Source of the DNA: Chiua virens
Taxonomy: Eukaryota; Basidiomycota; Agaricomycetes; Boletales; Boletaceae
Direction of reading: 5' to 3'
Assembly: GCA_019787685.1 (NCBI GenBank)
Contig: JAHNUO010000001.1
Span: forward strand, 2,976,001-3,040,000
Length of the DNA: 64,000 nucleotides
Shown: positions 11,701 through 22,947 of the stretch, in pieces
How positions within the stretch are numbered: position 1 is the first letter of the stretch
Layout of the letters: each line of letters begins with the position of its first letter
The notes under the pieces: generated by a model
What the model saw: the letters and a program-made list of their open reading frames with translations, nothing else
What the model was told of the DNA's origin: nothing
Database searches by the model: none
Position numbers and translations under genes: made by a program

Positions 11701-12761
11701 TTTCCAAGCGGATGTCAACATGCTATGTACCTCTGCATGTTTCTTGATCAAGTCTTTGGCTTCTGCATATGCATCATATCTCGAATTCAAATCTCCCCTG
11801 GAGTGCTGAACGATGGAGATGAGAAGGACAGAACAGTTGGCGAGGGATAAGGCTTCGATGTCGCCAACATCATCGGAGACACTGTCGTTCACTTCTCTGT
11901 CGAGCGCGTGATGAATGACCCGATCAAAGCGATCCGGGAGGCTTTCGAGGGTCATATCAAGGTATTCGTTACAGCCGAGGCAATTGTCCCGCCGCCTTTA
12001 TACGATTCAGAAGGTGCGACATCGGCAGTGTGCAGACCACACTTCAAGCTGTGGATCCGCCGATAATCAAAATAACCCATCGATTGTGGGTGCACCTTCT
12101 ATTGTTCACCACAACGACTCGTCACAGGCACAGTCCACTTCGGTAAAACATTATGATATACCATCTTCGTGAATACGCGGCTTAAAAACGATGTACATAG
12201 GTTTGCTAATCATCAACACTAGAGATCTTCAAGCGGTACGGTTGAGCGAAACACCCGCAGCGTTTTCGGCCGAATATTGGCCTGATCTGTGGATGGCCAG
12301 GTGAGCTGTGAAAGTGGCGTGGGCCACTCACAATTCAGCTTGAAGCTACCTCAAGGGAACAGGTGACGAGGGTGCGCCGGGGGAGAGCTTCCGAAGAACG
12401 AACGATTGGTAAGAACTGAGAGGGAGAGGCATGTGGGTGACACATGAAGGTATGACATCGGCAATACTTGTCACTGTGCGTCAGTCTGAGTGCATGAACC
12501 AGTGCACATTTGCTGTGGATCCGTCGATAAACCATCGATGTACTAGTAGGTGCACCTTCCACTGCTTACCTGGACCACGACTTGACAGTCAATATCGGCA
12601 AAATGATACTTATACCATCATTAACACGTGTCGTATCTGTCGAATCAATTGCAACGTGCACTTTGACTAGATCAAGTTAACCTAGCATATTCAAGTTCGA
12701 GGCCGTGGCCGCGTGGCGGATGGCACTCAAATCCGTCCATTCCTGAGAAAACCTTGACGGT
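8715..12761 (-). mobile_element. 4-kb NTPase repeat, copy A
   Basis: This is one of three near-identical repeats of about 4.05 kb, with B at 13236-17256 and C at 22948-26998. All share the coding core, about 0.8 kb of upstream non-coding DNA and about 120 bp of downstream DNA. The gene-upstream end is ACCTTGACGGT at 12751-12761, the same as in C. The other end (AAGGTAGGGT from 8721) keeps only part of the terminal motif ACTGTCAAGGT seen in C. The flanks of A and B differ outside these points, apart from about 10 shared bases on the upstream side. No transposase, reverse transcriptase or clear target-site duplication is visible, so 'mobile' is inferred from copy number, orientation and sharp homology borders. 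Confidence 0.6.
8845..11955 (-). pseudogene. P-loop NTPase repeat protein, copy A (frameshifted)
   Basis: Homologous throughout to the intact copy B gene. It starts MTLESLPDRFD at 11955, then carries VQSSGTGKSRMLTE (P-loop, about 11310-11350), VLYMNLRDQTDKTGFPA, and MLVIAVDEAHPL (Walker B-like, about 10610). Compared with B it has two 1-base insertions near 9529-9545, turning FKNAYVNFSHW into FKECIL and a stop, and an in-frame TAA near 9449-9451 where B reads through. The N-terminal two thirds and the far C-terminus (ending PIITA) are otherwise well preserved, so the damage is recent. A truncated protein ending after the AAREVF segment might still be made. Confidence 0.75.
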
Positions 12762-12769
12762 GGCAGAGA

Positions 12770-13235
12770 CCACCTTGTCGATGCTGAAGCGACACGTAAC
12801 CACCTGGATTCTCTAGAAACACTAAATGCGTGTATATAGTCACTTGGATGGGGAAACTACGGTACAACTATGTACCTACGGTTACGTAAGCAGTGGCTGT
12901 ACGTACTACTACTAGTATGTCGAGATTGGGTCCAACAGATTCGATAGTCTTACTGGCCTCGTGATCGCAAGATCCACGAATGCACTGAGTCCCAGTGATG
13001 TACCAACCCGGCCTGAAGCCGCCAACCCGGCCAACCCGAGCCCGGTTGTCGTGAGGGGCTTGCAGGTTGGCTGAGCTGGCGGCCAGACCGCGATAATATT
13101 TTTGAAAAGAAGATACTTGTCCATGCTGGGGTGACACGCGTGCAGCTGGATTCAATGATCTTGCTGCTCCCCAGATAGCAAGATTCTGGTTCGGTTTCGA
13201 GAACTTACGGAACCCGGGCCCATATGTACGTGTAG
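12770..13235. other. Spacer between NTPase repeats A and B
   Basis: This is unique sequence within the window, with no recognised gene. A short stretch at about 13009-13045 repeats AACCCGGCC-like units. The last bases before copy B (GTACGTGTAGACT) are shared with the outer flank of copy C, so the true element end may lie slightly outside the border given for B. Confidence 0.5.
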
Positions 13236-16200
13236 ACTGTCGAGGTAGGGTGGAACGAGAATGTACATATGTTCAATTGCAAGTTGTTGTCGAGATTTAC
13301 ACACTGAATGATGAAGCTGGATTGTCAAATACGTGACGTACAATATATCACAAACCCATGACATCCCTACTAGGAACGTTGTCAAGCAGTGATGATCGGG
13401 AGACTACTACCATGCTCCCACTCCATATACTGAGCAGTTGCCGTGCTTCCAAACTTAACCTGCGCGTCCAGGTATTGTGTGTACGGCATTTCGGTTTCGG
13501 GCATCCTTTGTCGACGTGCGAGATCCTCCAGAGTGTTCTTGACCGTCGGATAACGTGCCAAAAACGGATAGGTAGTCTCGTCGACACCTGCTGCATAGAT
13601 GCGCAGACAACGGTCTGCCGTCTGCTTCTCTGGGAAGGTGGCGGTAAACGACGATCGTTGTCCAAGATCGGCCAGTATGGCAATATATGGGGGAAGGTCG
13701 GAATCCTTGGGAGAGTGTTTGCTGCGTATACTTTTGTCCCTTCGTTTTATATTGCGCAACGCTTGCTTAGAAGACTTTGACTCCCTGGCCTTGTCCGAAA
13801 TCAAAATTTGCGACATTTGCGATTTCACTCTCCTGTTCCCTGCATCCTTGAAATAGATCGGTATGACCTTGTCGATCAGAGGTTGCTGATGACTGCATTG
13901 CACTGCACTTGTCCTCTGCCAGTGCCGCTGTGTCCACAGGTCCAGGCTACGCTGCATCGTCAGAAAAAAGATGTCATGAAAAAGTTGATAAACAGACCGC
14001 AATTCGTCCCCTTCCTTCGACCCGGCAATGTTCTTCTCCATGGATACCCAATGCGAGAAATTCACGTATGCATTCTTGAACACCTCGCGAGCAGCACTTG
14101 CTTGCTTGTTCCTCTCATCCCAAATCCGTGGCCCGAAAACGAATTCGAGCCAATCCACGACAGGGATCATCTGACAGTCAACCAGATGGTCGTCCCACGT
14201 CGATGGCATCTCGGTGGCCACGTTCTCCGCCTTCGAGCGGATAAACAAGTCCTTCGCCAGAAGCCACAGCAAACGGCTAGCCAGTTCGCCGCGCTGACCC
14301 ATGTCGATCATGCCTGAATTCACTCTCTGCATCAGCTTTCCTAGAGCGGCCCCTAGTTTTCCAGGCTCGTCGTGGAGAAGTTTCGCAGCCATGCATGAGA
14401 GCAGCGGCTCGGACGGATAATCTGTCCATCTCCACGTGCGGTCCAGCGTTGTTGAAAGACATATGCGCAGGTGACTTGCCACGGCGGTCTCCAACTGCTC
14501 GATTGAATCCGGGTGTCCAAGCGCGACCTTCAGACCAAATCGTTGTCCCAATATTGCTAGCACGTGACTCGATTTCGTCGGATCAAACTCCGTGCCAACC
14601 TTGGGTCCCCCGCATAGTTTCGAAGACGCCACATTGAGCACTCGTTCTGGGAATGAGAGTGCAGTCCGGAGAGATACCCATCTTGTGAAGGTGTTAGACT
14701 ATGGCGACCAGAGAGAGAACGACATTACAAGGGTCTGCCATAGCCTGCGATGTGCTTCAGCTGAGATACGTTCTCGTTCCCAACACCTCCAAGCTTCGAT
14801 GCACTCTGGTCCCATCCGAGCTGGGTGTAAGGTGGGAATAACTTCTCTCCGTCGCGAGCGATACGATCGGAATCGTCTGGATGAGAATCAGCCCACAGTG
14901 CGATTTAATAATGATTTCACTGACGTTTCTTGTTGGGTGGCGAAAAATCAGCGACCTTGGAAGTCGTTGAAGCAAACACGACCCAAACTGGACGGCTATG
15001 TTGACCATGAGAATACTCGTTGACGACCCTGCAGAAAACATCTGCTGGGCGATATGTTCCTGGTGTGTTGGCGGTGTCGATGGGGGTTTGACTTGGCGGA
15101 TCGACTCGGAGCGATGGAGTGAGCGGATGTGCTTCATCGACTGCAATTACCAACATCGGCTGGTTGGAAGCGCGGTTAGGAAATATACGATCGAGTCTTG
15201 AAACCATCTTGCTATAGGCAGCTAAGAGACAGGTTGTGAAATCAGAGCGCTTCGTTTTTGGTTTTGTGTCCACTTTCGCCCCTTCATCCGACAGGGCAAG
15301 GTTCCCGAACTTATCGGTGGTTTTATCGATGTCTGTATTTGTGTCCTCATCGGTCGCATCATCGAGATCTGACATAGTGGACGTTTGTGCTCTCTCAACA
15401 AGCTCAGCATGAACCTATAATATTAATGTAATCAGATTAAAAATGAACGCGTAGAATAGTATCATACCTTTCTGTATTTGATGGATAGCTTTCCAAAGAA
15501 GTCACTCCTGGTAGTGGTCTTAGAAGGAAGAATCATGTCGCACATGTTGCGTGACCATTCCATAGCCGCCTCTTTAGCATTGCCAGTAATGTGTCCCGAA
15601 AGGATTTCCTCGACCGTATCAAAAAGAGCGATGAAGAAAGCATAGCAGATGATCCGATAGGCTTTCTCGGAAGGAAACTGGGTCAGGATTGTTGCTGGGA
15701 TGGGATCGCGAGCAGGGAAGCCCGTCTTATCGGTCTGGTCACGGAGGTTCATGTAAAGCACTATGAGGTCCTTCTTTGCTAACTGAAAACAGATTCAGTC
15801 ACCACGATTTCGATGAAGACGAGGCAGCGCCCACTTACCTCGGTCAGCATTCTCGATTTTCCGGTGCCGGAACTCTGGACGATGGAACAAAACTTGGCGT
15901 AATACTTTGGATACCCGGTCTCTCTGAATAGCTTCTCGTTTCGTGTCAAATACTCGTAGAAACCATCCACGGCGGCGCCGCGGTACGTAGCCGCAAATGA
16001 CCCTGACAATGTTTTATGTAGATCTGCCAGTGGACAAGGAGGTGTCAGTCTGTGGCACAGGACCTCGATGCGGAGTGAACTGACCATCAGGAATGTCATT
16101 CCCTACCGTTGACGATGGTTGTCGCGGTGCCGATGCTTTGAGAATGGCTAGCAAAACGACCGAAAACCGTTAGCAGACGCACACTAATGTGTATGGTTAA

Positions 16201-17256
16201 TCGCGTACCGAGGTTTCGAATCTGACGATACGATTTGAGTTTCCAAGCGGATGTCAACATGCCTTGTAACTCTCCATGTTTCTTGATCAAATCTTTGGCT
16301 TCCGCATATGCATCATATCTCGAGTTCAAATCTCCCCTGGAGTACTGGACGATGGAGATGAGAAGGGGACAACAGTGTAAGAGCGATAAGTCTTCGGCGT
16401 CGCCAAAATCATCGGAGACGCTGTCGTTCACTTCTCTGTCGAGTTCGTGATGAGTGGCCGGGTCGAAGCGATCTGGGAGGCTTTCGAGGGTCATATCAAG
16501 GTATACGTATTCGTTACAACCGAGGCAATTGTCCCGCCGCCTTTATGTGATTCAGAAGGTGCGACATCGGCAGTGTGCAGACCACACTTCAAGCTGTGGA
16601 TCCGCCGATAATCAAAACAACCCAACGATTGTGGGTGCACCTTCTATTGTTCACCACAACGACTTGTCACAGGTACAATCGGTAAAATATTATGATATAC
16701 ATACCAACACGCGGCTTACTAAAAACGGTGTACATAGGTTTGTTACATAATCATCAACACTAGATATCTTTAAGCGGTACGGTTGAGCGAAACACCCGCA
16801 GCGTTTTCAGCCGAATATTGGCCTGATCTGTGGATGACAAGGTGAGCTGTGAAAGTGGGTCACCGGGCCACTCACAGTTCAGTTTGAAACTACCCCAAAG
16901 GGAACAGGCGACGAGGGTAGGACAAACGACTGGCGAGAACTGAGAGGGAGAGGCATGTGGGTGATGCCTGAAGGTATGACATCGGCAATACTTGTCACTG
17001 TGCATGCCAGTGCATGAACCACATTTACTGTGGATCCATCGATAAACCATCGATTGTGGGTGCCCCTTCCATTGTTCACCTGGACCGCGACTTGACAGTC
17101 AATATTGGCAAAATGATACTTATACCACCATTGACACGTGTCGTATCTGTCAAATCAACGTGCACTTTGACTAGATCAAGTTAACCTAGCACTGTTCGAG
17201 GCCCACGGTGGCGGATGGCACTTGAATCCGTCCATTCCTGAGAAAACCTTGACGAT
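13236..17256 (-). mobile_element. 4-kb NTPase repeat, copy B
   Basis: This is the second copy, in tandem orientation with A and about 475 bp from it. The ends are ACTGTCGAGGT at 13236-13246 and ACCTTGACGAT at 17246-17256, which form an imperfect short inverted repeat with core GTC(A/G)AGGT. The upstream non-coding part contains two copies of a module with a core like GGTGCACCCACAATCGATGG (reverse strand, at 16622-16641 and 17048-17067). It also has an internal CTTGACAGT at 17091-17099 that repeats the terminal motif. B carries the only undamaged coding region of the three copies. Confidence 0.6.
13382..16494 (-). CDS. P-loop NTPase of a mushroom repeat family, copy B (intact)
   Basis: A predicted protein of about 920 residues in roughly seven exons. 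An N-terminal region (MTLESLPDRFDPATHHELD, with LNSRYDAYAEAKDLIKKH) precedes an NTPase part: CSIVQSSGTGKSRMLTE (Walker A-like with Q where G/A is usual, about 15850), VLYMNLRDQTD, and PMLVIAVDEAHPL (Walker B-like, about 15145). An LFPPYTQLGWDQ segment and a GRPLW motif formed across a splice follow (codon split TT/A). The last exon is a 1.26-kb uninterrupted C-terminal region with ELASRLLWLLAKDLF, VVDWLEFVFGP and AYVNFSHWVSM. From memory, large agaricomycete families share the SSGxGKSR, GRPLW and late F-T/S-H motifs, and Crinkler-type eukaryotic effectors carry comparable P-loop NTPases. That link is inference. No nuclease motif is clearly seen. The biological role is unknown. Confidence 0.7.
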
Positions 17257-17499
17257 GGCAGTAGTTCAGTTCGAAAACCTACAATCTCTCGCTTTCTTTG
17301 ACATGGCTCTACTCGACCCTACACACTTTTGTGACTGTCTTCATGTTCACGTCACAACAGCAGTCCAAGAAACGTCTGACGAGTCGCTCGAGGGAGCATT
17401 GTTTGAATCGTGCGTCACGTCATACATAGTATCCCCGAGTCAAGACTCGGATGAGCGTACTTTAACCTAGTAAACGACACCTAGCATGATTGTCCAGCA
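17257..17499. other. Spacer after NTPase repeat B
   Basis: A short open frame begins at 17222 inside the repeat end and runs to 17470. It has no recognisable motif, straddles the repeat border and is probably fortuitous. Confidence 0.4.
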
Positions 17500-18003
17500 C
17501 TAGCGATCAAATCGTCGGGAACTTACAAGTGAAGAAGAAAACGAAAACGACACACGACGACCATCACTTGACTTTGAACAATTACTGTCCTTGAGCGCCT
17601 GCCGGTGGGACAACCTCAACCGCCGCTTCTCTGCCTTCCCACCCGGTCCATCGTCCGCGAGTACTTTTGGTTTCGTGAGGTCCCATAACCACGCGGGGTA
17701 CTCCTCGTCCGGCTTTGCAAGGATGGGCAGTTCGTTTTTGAGATAGTTGAATCCGGTCATGATCGTGCCAGCGGGACATGACGAGACGATGTCGGGCCCT
17801 GGGTAAGGAGATTTGTTAGGATTCGTCTCGTAGTGAATACCAGGCATTTACAAAGACGACCGCGACGTACGTTTGGTAGGTTCGGAGGTTTGGGGAGGTT
17901 GGGTCTGGTTAGATTTGCTGCTCGACGCTGAAGCGTACCCACGCGTTAGGTGAAAAGAAAATGATCTCCAGCAGGTCGTTCGAGGAATGGCGAGTAAAGA
18001 CAT
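17500..18003 (-). CDS. MRPL37: Mitochondrial large-subunit ribosomal protein mL54
   Basis: A component of the mitochondrial large ribosomal subunit (mL54, yeast Mrpl37, family Ribosomal_L37). The ATG at 18003 gives a typical import presequence, MSLLAIPRTTCWRSFSFHL then TRGYASASS, rich in Arg and Ser. Exon 1 is 17871-18003 and exon 2 is 17500-17798. The 72-bp intron starts GTACGT, ends CAG and splits an Arg codon. The total is 143 residues. The conserved core is SSCPAGTIMTGFNYLKN, then LAKPDEEYPAWLWDLTKP, then the basic segment KAEKRRLRLSHRQALKDSN, in the family's usual order. The Ser-rich tail after residue 120 is more variable. The length matches the family. It lies tail-to-head with the Pns1-like gene. 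Confidence 0.92.
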
Positions 18004-18325
18004 TGTGTTTGCCAAGTGTTGAGGCAGTGCACAAAAACCAAGTCACAAAAAGCCAAGGGTTTTTCCGTTCTACATCCTCTGACCGCAGCAACAAAATGCA
18101 TGCGTATGTATGATTGAATGTACAGTAGACACAAACAAAAAGAAAAGAGACCAGCTGAATTATATATATAGTCCAGCACGGTCGCTCATACGATCTATGT
18201 ACCTAGATTGAATGGAAGCATGGATAGTCCTAAGATGGATAGTCCTAAGCCCAGGCTGCTTTCAAAAGACCCGAATTCAGTCATCCAAACAAGAGGTACC
18301 AGATCCCAAGAAGATTTCTTCGTGC
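18004..18325. other. Intergenic, mL54 promoter and 3' end of Pns1-like gene
   Basis: No gene is seen. A TATATATATA run near 18162-18172 lies about 160 bp upstream of the mL54 start and could be a core promoter element. A 12-base direct repeat (GATAGTCCTAAG) occurs near 18222-18250. Confidence 0.4.
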
Positions 18326-21044
18326 TCAAAACAACCCAGACCCAGGGAACAGTTGCGACTCTTCGTTCGCATCTTCCTCATCTTCCTCATGATGAACGTG
18401 AGTCAAAGGTTCTATCTCGGGGGAGAGGCTATAAGGTGTGGCCGGATACAGCTCTGGTTGATGAGGTTCCTCGGGTACATATGATTCGTGCTCGAATGGA
18501 TCGATATCCGAATCGGGTGTTGCTGGCGGAAGTGGCTGTATAGGCTCAGGAGGGGCAGTAGGCTGAATAGCATGGCTCGGTGGAGAGACTGCGTGTCGCG
18601 GAGACTGCGGGAGAAGGATACCTTGTGCGGGAGGGGACATTGGCAACGGCTGCGTCCTGGCTGGAATGTTGTATTGCGGCAACCCTTGGGTAGCTGCTGG
18701 CTGGGAACGGCCTGGTACTGGAGCAGCAGTTTGTGGCTTGGGTTGTAGATCATATTCAAACTGTATCCAAAATGGGTCAGAATGTAAGATGCTGGATCGA
18801 AGAAAACAATATCTTACTGCCGCAAAGACTTCTTCCCTCCGCCTCTTACCCTCGTCCTTGTCAATGCAATAACAGAGGTACAGAACGTCCGCACTACAGC
18901 ACGGTCATCAACACATCAGAGACTTGATCAAGAGAGCTTACGTGTCCTCCACGAGACCAACACAGAACAGACCAACGAGTGCCGTCACACCACCAGCCAA
19001 CACCGCAGCCCCCAACGCAGAGTTCGGAGCGTTCAACGTATGAGCCACGAACAGGTAGGTCAACAAGGCAAATGGAAACGTGAGTGTCAAGGGTGTGTAT
19101 GTGAGCATTGTCAATTGAGCTGGAAGGGGATTAAGTACCAAGGTTCGCAACACTCGACAAACAAAATTGACGTACGCTCAGACTTGAACTTCCGTCTGAA
19201 GCGCCCCGATTCCGCAGTCTCGACAGCTGCTGTGAGAGCACGGGCTCGCCTGGCGCTCGGTAGGAAGGGATCTCCTGTAAGTCCCGTGTACACGAGAGCA
19301 TATTTACTGAATGACGTGGTCACGCTCTCTAAGTAGCCTACCGCCATACCGAGGCCAACCGCAAGTGGCTGAAGCCAGGGGCGAAATGCGAGCGGGAAGT
19401 AAGATGGCAGGAGGCGCAACGCAATCGTCAAAAGCGTGAGCATACGAATGCAGGCCATGATGAGCGCGCTTAGGACAACCGACCCCAGAGATGGATAGGT
19501 GGAGCGAAGTATGGCACCCTGGATTATGTGCGTATCCGTCGGAAGTGGTGGGGGTTGAATCGGGCTGAGACATTTGGACACAAATGAGGGAAACCGAAAA
19601 AAATTTCAAGAACGAAAACACTTACTCCGCATAGTACCATGCACCAATAACTCCAGCACAAGTAGTGCGTAAAACACCCCGTGCGACGCCCCAACTCCAA
19701 AGCCACACACCCACGGCACCAAGGATTGCCCAATCCGCCCATTCCCTAACATGCCATTCGACTCCGCCCTGCACGTCTTCGAAGTAGCCCACAAGTAAGA
19801 GTCGGAAAATAAGTGTGACAAAAGGGATTGAAGTGATCAATATTATGAGAAGGATAGCAGGAGAAAGTGCGAGGAGAAAAGGATTGGAGATCAAAAGTTG
19901 CGACGTGAGGTCAAGGATGGACGATGTGGAATGGATCTTGCGAGGAAGATCAATTAGGCGTCGAGCGGTAAGTATCGATAAGACGAGGGGGATGATAGCA
20001 AACAAGCGAAGTCTACATACGGATTTAGTCCAGGACATGAGCAGACGGTGAGATGTTGAAGACTCACCCGATGGTCTCGCCCCACGTTGGTTCCTGATTA
20101 CCGTCCCACATGAAACTGCCAACAAAGGCCCATATTGCAGAAATGAAGAGGGTGATTGGTATAAATACTGAAGTGATGACCATGACGGGTTTGACGAATA
20201 TCCGTAAGAGCATAATGTGTGCATATGCAACGGCGGCGCTGACGAATGTCAAGATAGTGAGTAGCGGTACTGTGTGGAGTAACGTGAGGTATGGGAAGGG
20301 GCCCTTTATTTTTTTGGGCCGACGAGCGATGAAGACGAGCAGGACAGAGAAGAAGAAACAAATTGCGACACCAGTGCACCATAGAATAGTCCAATGTGAA
20401 TCGTTGAACTTCCGACGGGTGCGAGAGAGATGACGAGGGTCTGGTAGCGAGAAGATGTCAATCGGGCGGGTAGCACCATCTCTCGGTAGCAGCGAGTCTG
20501 TCAGAGATAAGGATACGGGTTCCCGCGCACGAGGTGGAGGGGGCGGCGGGGACTGTAAGTGTAGCGAAGGTTGAACAGGTCTGTGCGACGGGCCCGGGAT
20601 TGGACCCGGAGATTCGAGAGAAGACCTTGAAGGGGAGGGAGAAGAAGCGCGAAGACGCCGAGGGGGTGACGCCTGGTGAGCGAGCCAGCCCTTTGGATAG
20701 TCCTGTGATTCCGCCTGGGCGTAGTCGGATGCCATCAACGGTATGGACTGAGAGGCATGGTGGGAAGCCCCTGGGGGCATATCTTGCTCGTCCAAGCGCA
20801 GATATGGATCCTCCTCCTCTATGTCATGAACTCGACTCCTATGATCACCTCTGCTAGACATCCCACCCGAACGAAGGTGAGGATCGTCGAGGTCGTCGAG
20901 CTCGCTGTTGTAACCGTTGCCTGCACGAGACCCCTCGTCGGTTGTGAAAGAATAGAAGAGAGGCTGTGAGGAGGACAGACTTGACTCGGGGTTCTGCTGC
21001 TGCAACAAAAACTGCGAGGCATACTGCGCAAAAGATTTTGCCAT
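18326..21044 (-). CDS. PNS1: Pns1/CTL-type choline-transporter-like protein (SLC44 family)
   Basis: A plasma-membrane polytopic protein of the choline-transporter-like family (PF04515). The fungal substrate is uncertain, because yeast Pns1 has no proven choline transport. The start chosen at 21044 is MAKSFAQYASQFL. A disordered cytosolic N-terminus of about 210 residues contains a PPPPPP run, followed by helices SHWTILWCTGVAICFFFSVL, FPYLTLLHTVPLLTILTFVS and VITSVFIPITLFISAIWAFV. Further exons encode LRLFAIIPLVLSILTARRL, LFRLLLVGYFEDVQGGVEWH, GSVVLSALIMACIRMLTLL, YALVYTGLTGDPFLPSARRA and LGAAVLAGGVTALVGLFCVG. A cytosolic CYCIDKDEGKRRREEVFAA segment and a long Pro-rich tail ending FPGSGLF follow. 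Those membrane segments match the conserved family core in order. Introns lie near 20050, 19600, 19150 and 18900. The first intron follows TWGETIG. Confidence 0.85.
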
Positions 21045-22811
21045 CTCCAACGACTCACCCGCACACCTATACAAACGTTAGCTGCCCAAGGGTTTTTTGG
21101 CAATGCCGTCGTCGACCGTGTAACTTATAAAAGTGAATTCGCTTCAACAAGCTCAGCTTGGGCTTGCGTACCCTGTGGGAATCTAATTCCTTAATTAACA
21201 TACCAGTGCCCTTTGTCTTGCGGCCGGCGTCACCTTCACTCTCTCATCCTCATTTGTACTCGCAAGGCTCGAAGCTGAGTACACACAGCGTAGTCACCCG
21301 GTATTGAGTCCGCCTTCGGTTGCCAGTGATGAATAAATTGGTTTTCTTGCACATGACAGGTTGTCGGTCCATCCCGGACTGCTGGCACATTTGCATTAAT
21401 CTCGGTCAAGCAGTGCCAATGTCATAGGCTCTGAACAACACCGATTCTCGACCTTTCTTGCCTCTGGTCCGTTCTGACAGTGAATAGCCCGGGCCCGGTT
21501 AGCTATTCGTCCAACCGTCAAGCGCTCTTTTTCGATACCACTCGCGGAATAAGATTTATCGCGCGATGGAATTGGCGAACCTCTCCGTCGATAAATGTCC
21601 TGTAAGTACCCCCATCCTCTGTCCCTTCATCTGAGCTGGTCAGCAGTCATAGAATATGACAACCACCATTCGTTCTACGACAAGCGCGAGCTGCTCCACC
21701 ACGGACCCCTTCTATTTCTCCACGTCAAGGTTGATACTTCCAATGTCGCATCAAGTGCCTTGCCTTGTGGTGAACCAGGTCACGATAGTGTGCTTGTTCA
21801 AGCCATTCATTACCGGCATATCAGCCTGCAATCGAGGATGCACCAGCTAACAGTGAGAATGTATGTTAATTAAGTTGCAAATAGCTGATGGTGGCACCGA
21901 ATTCTGGCAGCAATCGTGACCGTGCAGTTATCTAGAGTGGCTCTATCATGATGTCCGTCAGAACAGCGCGGAAACTCTTCCGAGTCCCTGCCGCCTTCAA
22001 TCTATTTTCTCGTCTAATATCATTCCAACTTTCTCCATCAATTTTCACCTCCTATCAGTCAGATCTTTAATTTCAAGCTACGGTTATTTTTTCTTGGTAT
22101 CGAAGTACGCGGTGAACTTAATGTTAATCGTTCTCGAATTTATGGGCCCAACTCCCCTTAGCGAATCCTGGCCATTGCCACATTTCTCATCGGGTATGGT
22201 CACCATCTCGGGATGACCGTTGGTCGCACAACACTACGTGTTATCTGGTCAACCGTATATCCTTAGATTTTGTTCTCTGCTGGGAAGGAGAAGGCGATCC
22301 GGTGGCGATTGTGTGAGGTGTGATCTATTAAGATTTATGTTCCGGGACGTGTACTAATGTGAGTGCTAGGGTGACAACTGAGCTCATTCTGGGAAATGCC
22401 AGGAAATGCTCGCAGGTCGTCATCTTAGGGATTAGATAAGTCGATGGTTGCACTTTGAAACCGATTCCCCTTGCTCCCCTGCCGTAGAATCCAGCCCATA
22501 CTCGTCACGATCGCGTTCACTGTACATGGGTGGTGACTTCGTTGTTGGGTTGAGTTCGGAGTGTACCCCATGACTCGGACGCGTCGGACACAATGCTTAG
22601 ACTCGTGGTCAGTTTTCCTGTTAAGAACCGGCACCAACACCAGCTAACGGCATGTAACGGCCAACCTTACCCATCCCTGCGTCGGCGAAATGAGATTATC
22701 GAGTTAATGTTCCATAAAATCTGATTCAGTCATATTAGCGCCGTGGTGCTCAGCATGATGTTTTAAAAGTGAACTCACAGGTCTTAAATACTCATCGACG
22801 TTCAGCCTAAG
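21045..22811. other. Gene-poor spacer with a 260-bp repeat
   Basis: No convincing gene is seen. An open frame at 21595-21873 (plus) follows a GTAAGT donor-like site but has no recognised domain. Repeat R1 (21287-21545) recurs at 27078-27280. 21900-22740 has no repeats or motifs that I can name. Confidence 0.4.
21287..21545 (+). repeat. Direct repeat R1 flanking NTPase repeat C
   Basis: This matches 27078-27280 in the same orientation over about 200 bp, for example GAACAACACCGATTCTCGAC and AGCGCTCTTTTTCGATACC. R1 has extra internal bases relative to R2. No coding capacity is seen. It could be a decayed long terminal repeat, a duplicated fragment or part of another element. Confidence 0.65.
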
Positions 22812-22818
22812 TATCATT

Positions 22819-22912
22819 TTGCCGATATTGACTGTCAAGTCGTGGACCCGTGGGCCAGGTGAACAGTGAAAGGTGCACGTACAATCGATGGTTTATCGAC
22901 AGATTCATTATT
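22819..22912 (+). repeat. Stray copy of the NTPase-repeat upstream module
   Basis: This has the same order of motifs as the module inside copy C at 23085-23180: TATCATTTTGCCGATATTG, ACTGTCAAGTCGTGG (22831 on), GTGAACAGTG, GGTGCACGTACAATCGATGG (22872-22891), TTTATCGACAGAT. It sits just outside the left border of copy C, so it is either a third module of a longer element or a scar of an earlier copy. Confidence 0.65.
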
Positions 22913-22947
22913 AGGTTCATATTTCAAGAGCATGGTCGGTCTCTGCC

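Noticed and set aside
12335..12562. Open frames in the upstream region of the NTPase repeats (for example 12335-12562, 16760-17079, 23112-23371)
   Set aside because: They recur in all copies because the DNA is repeated, but the three copies differ by indels that change the frames, so coding is not conserved.
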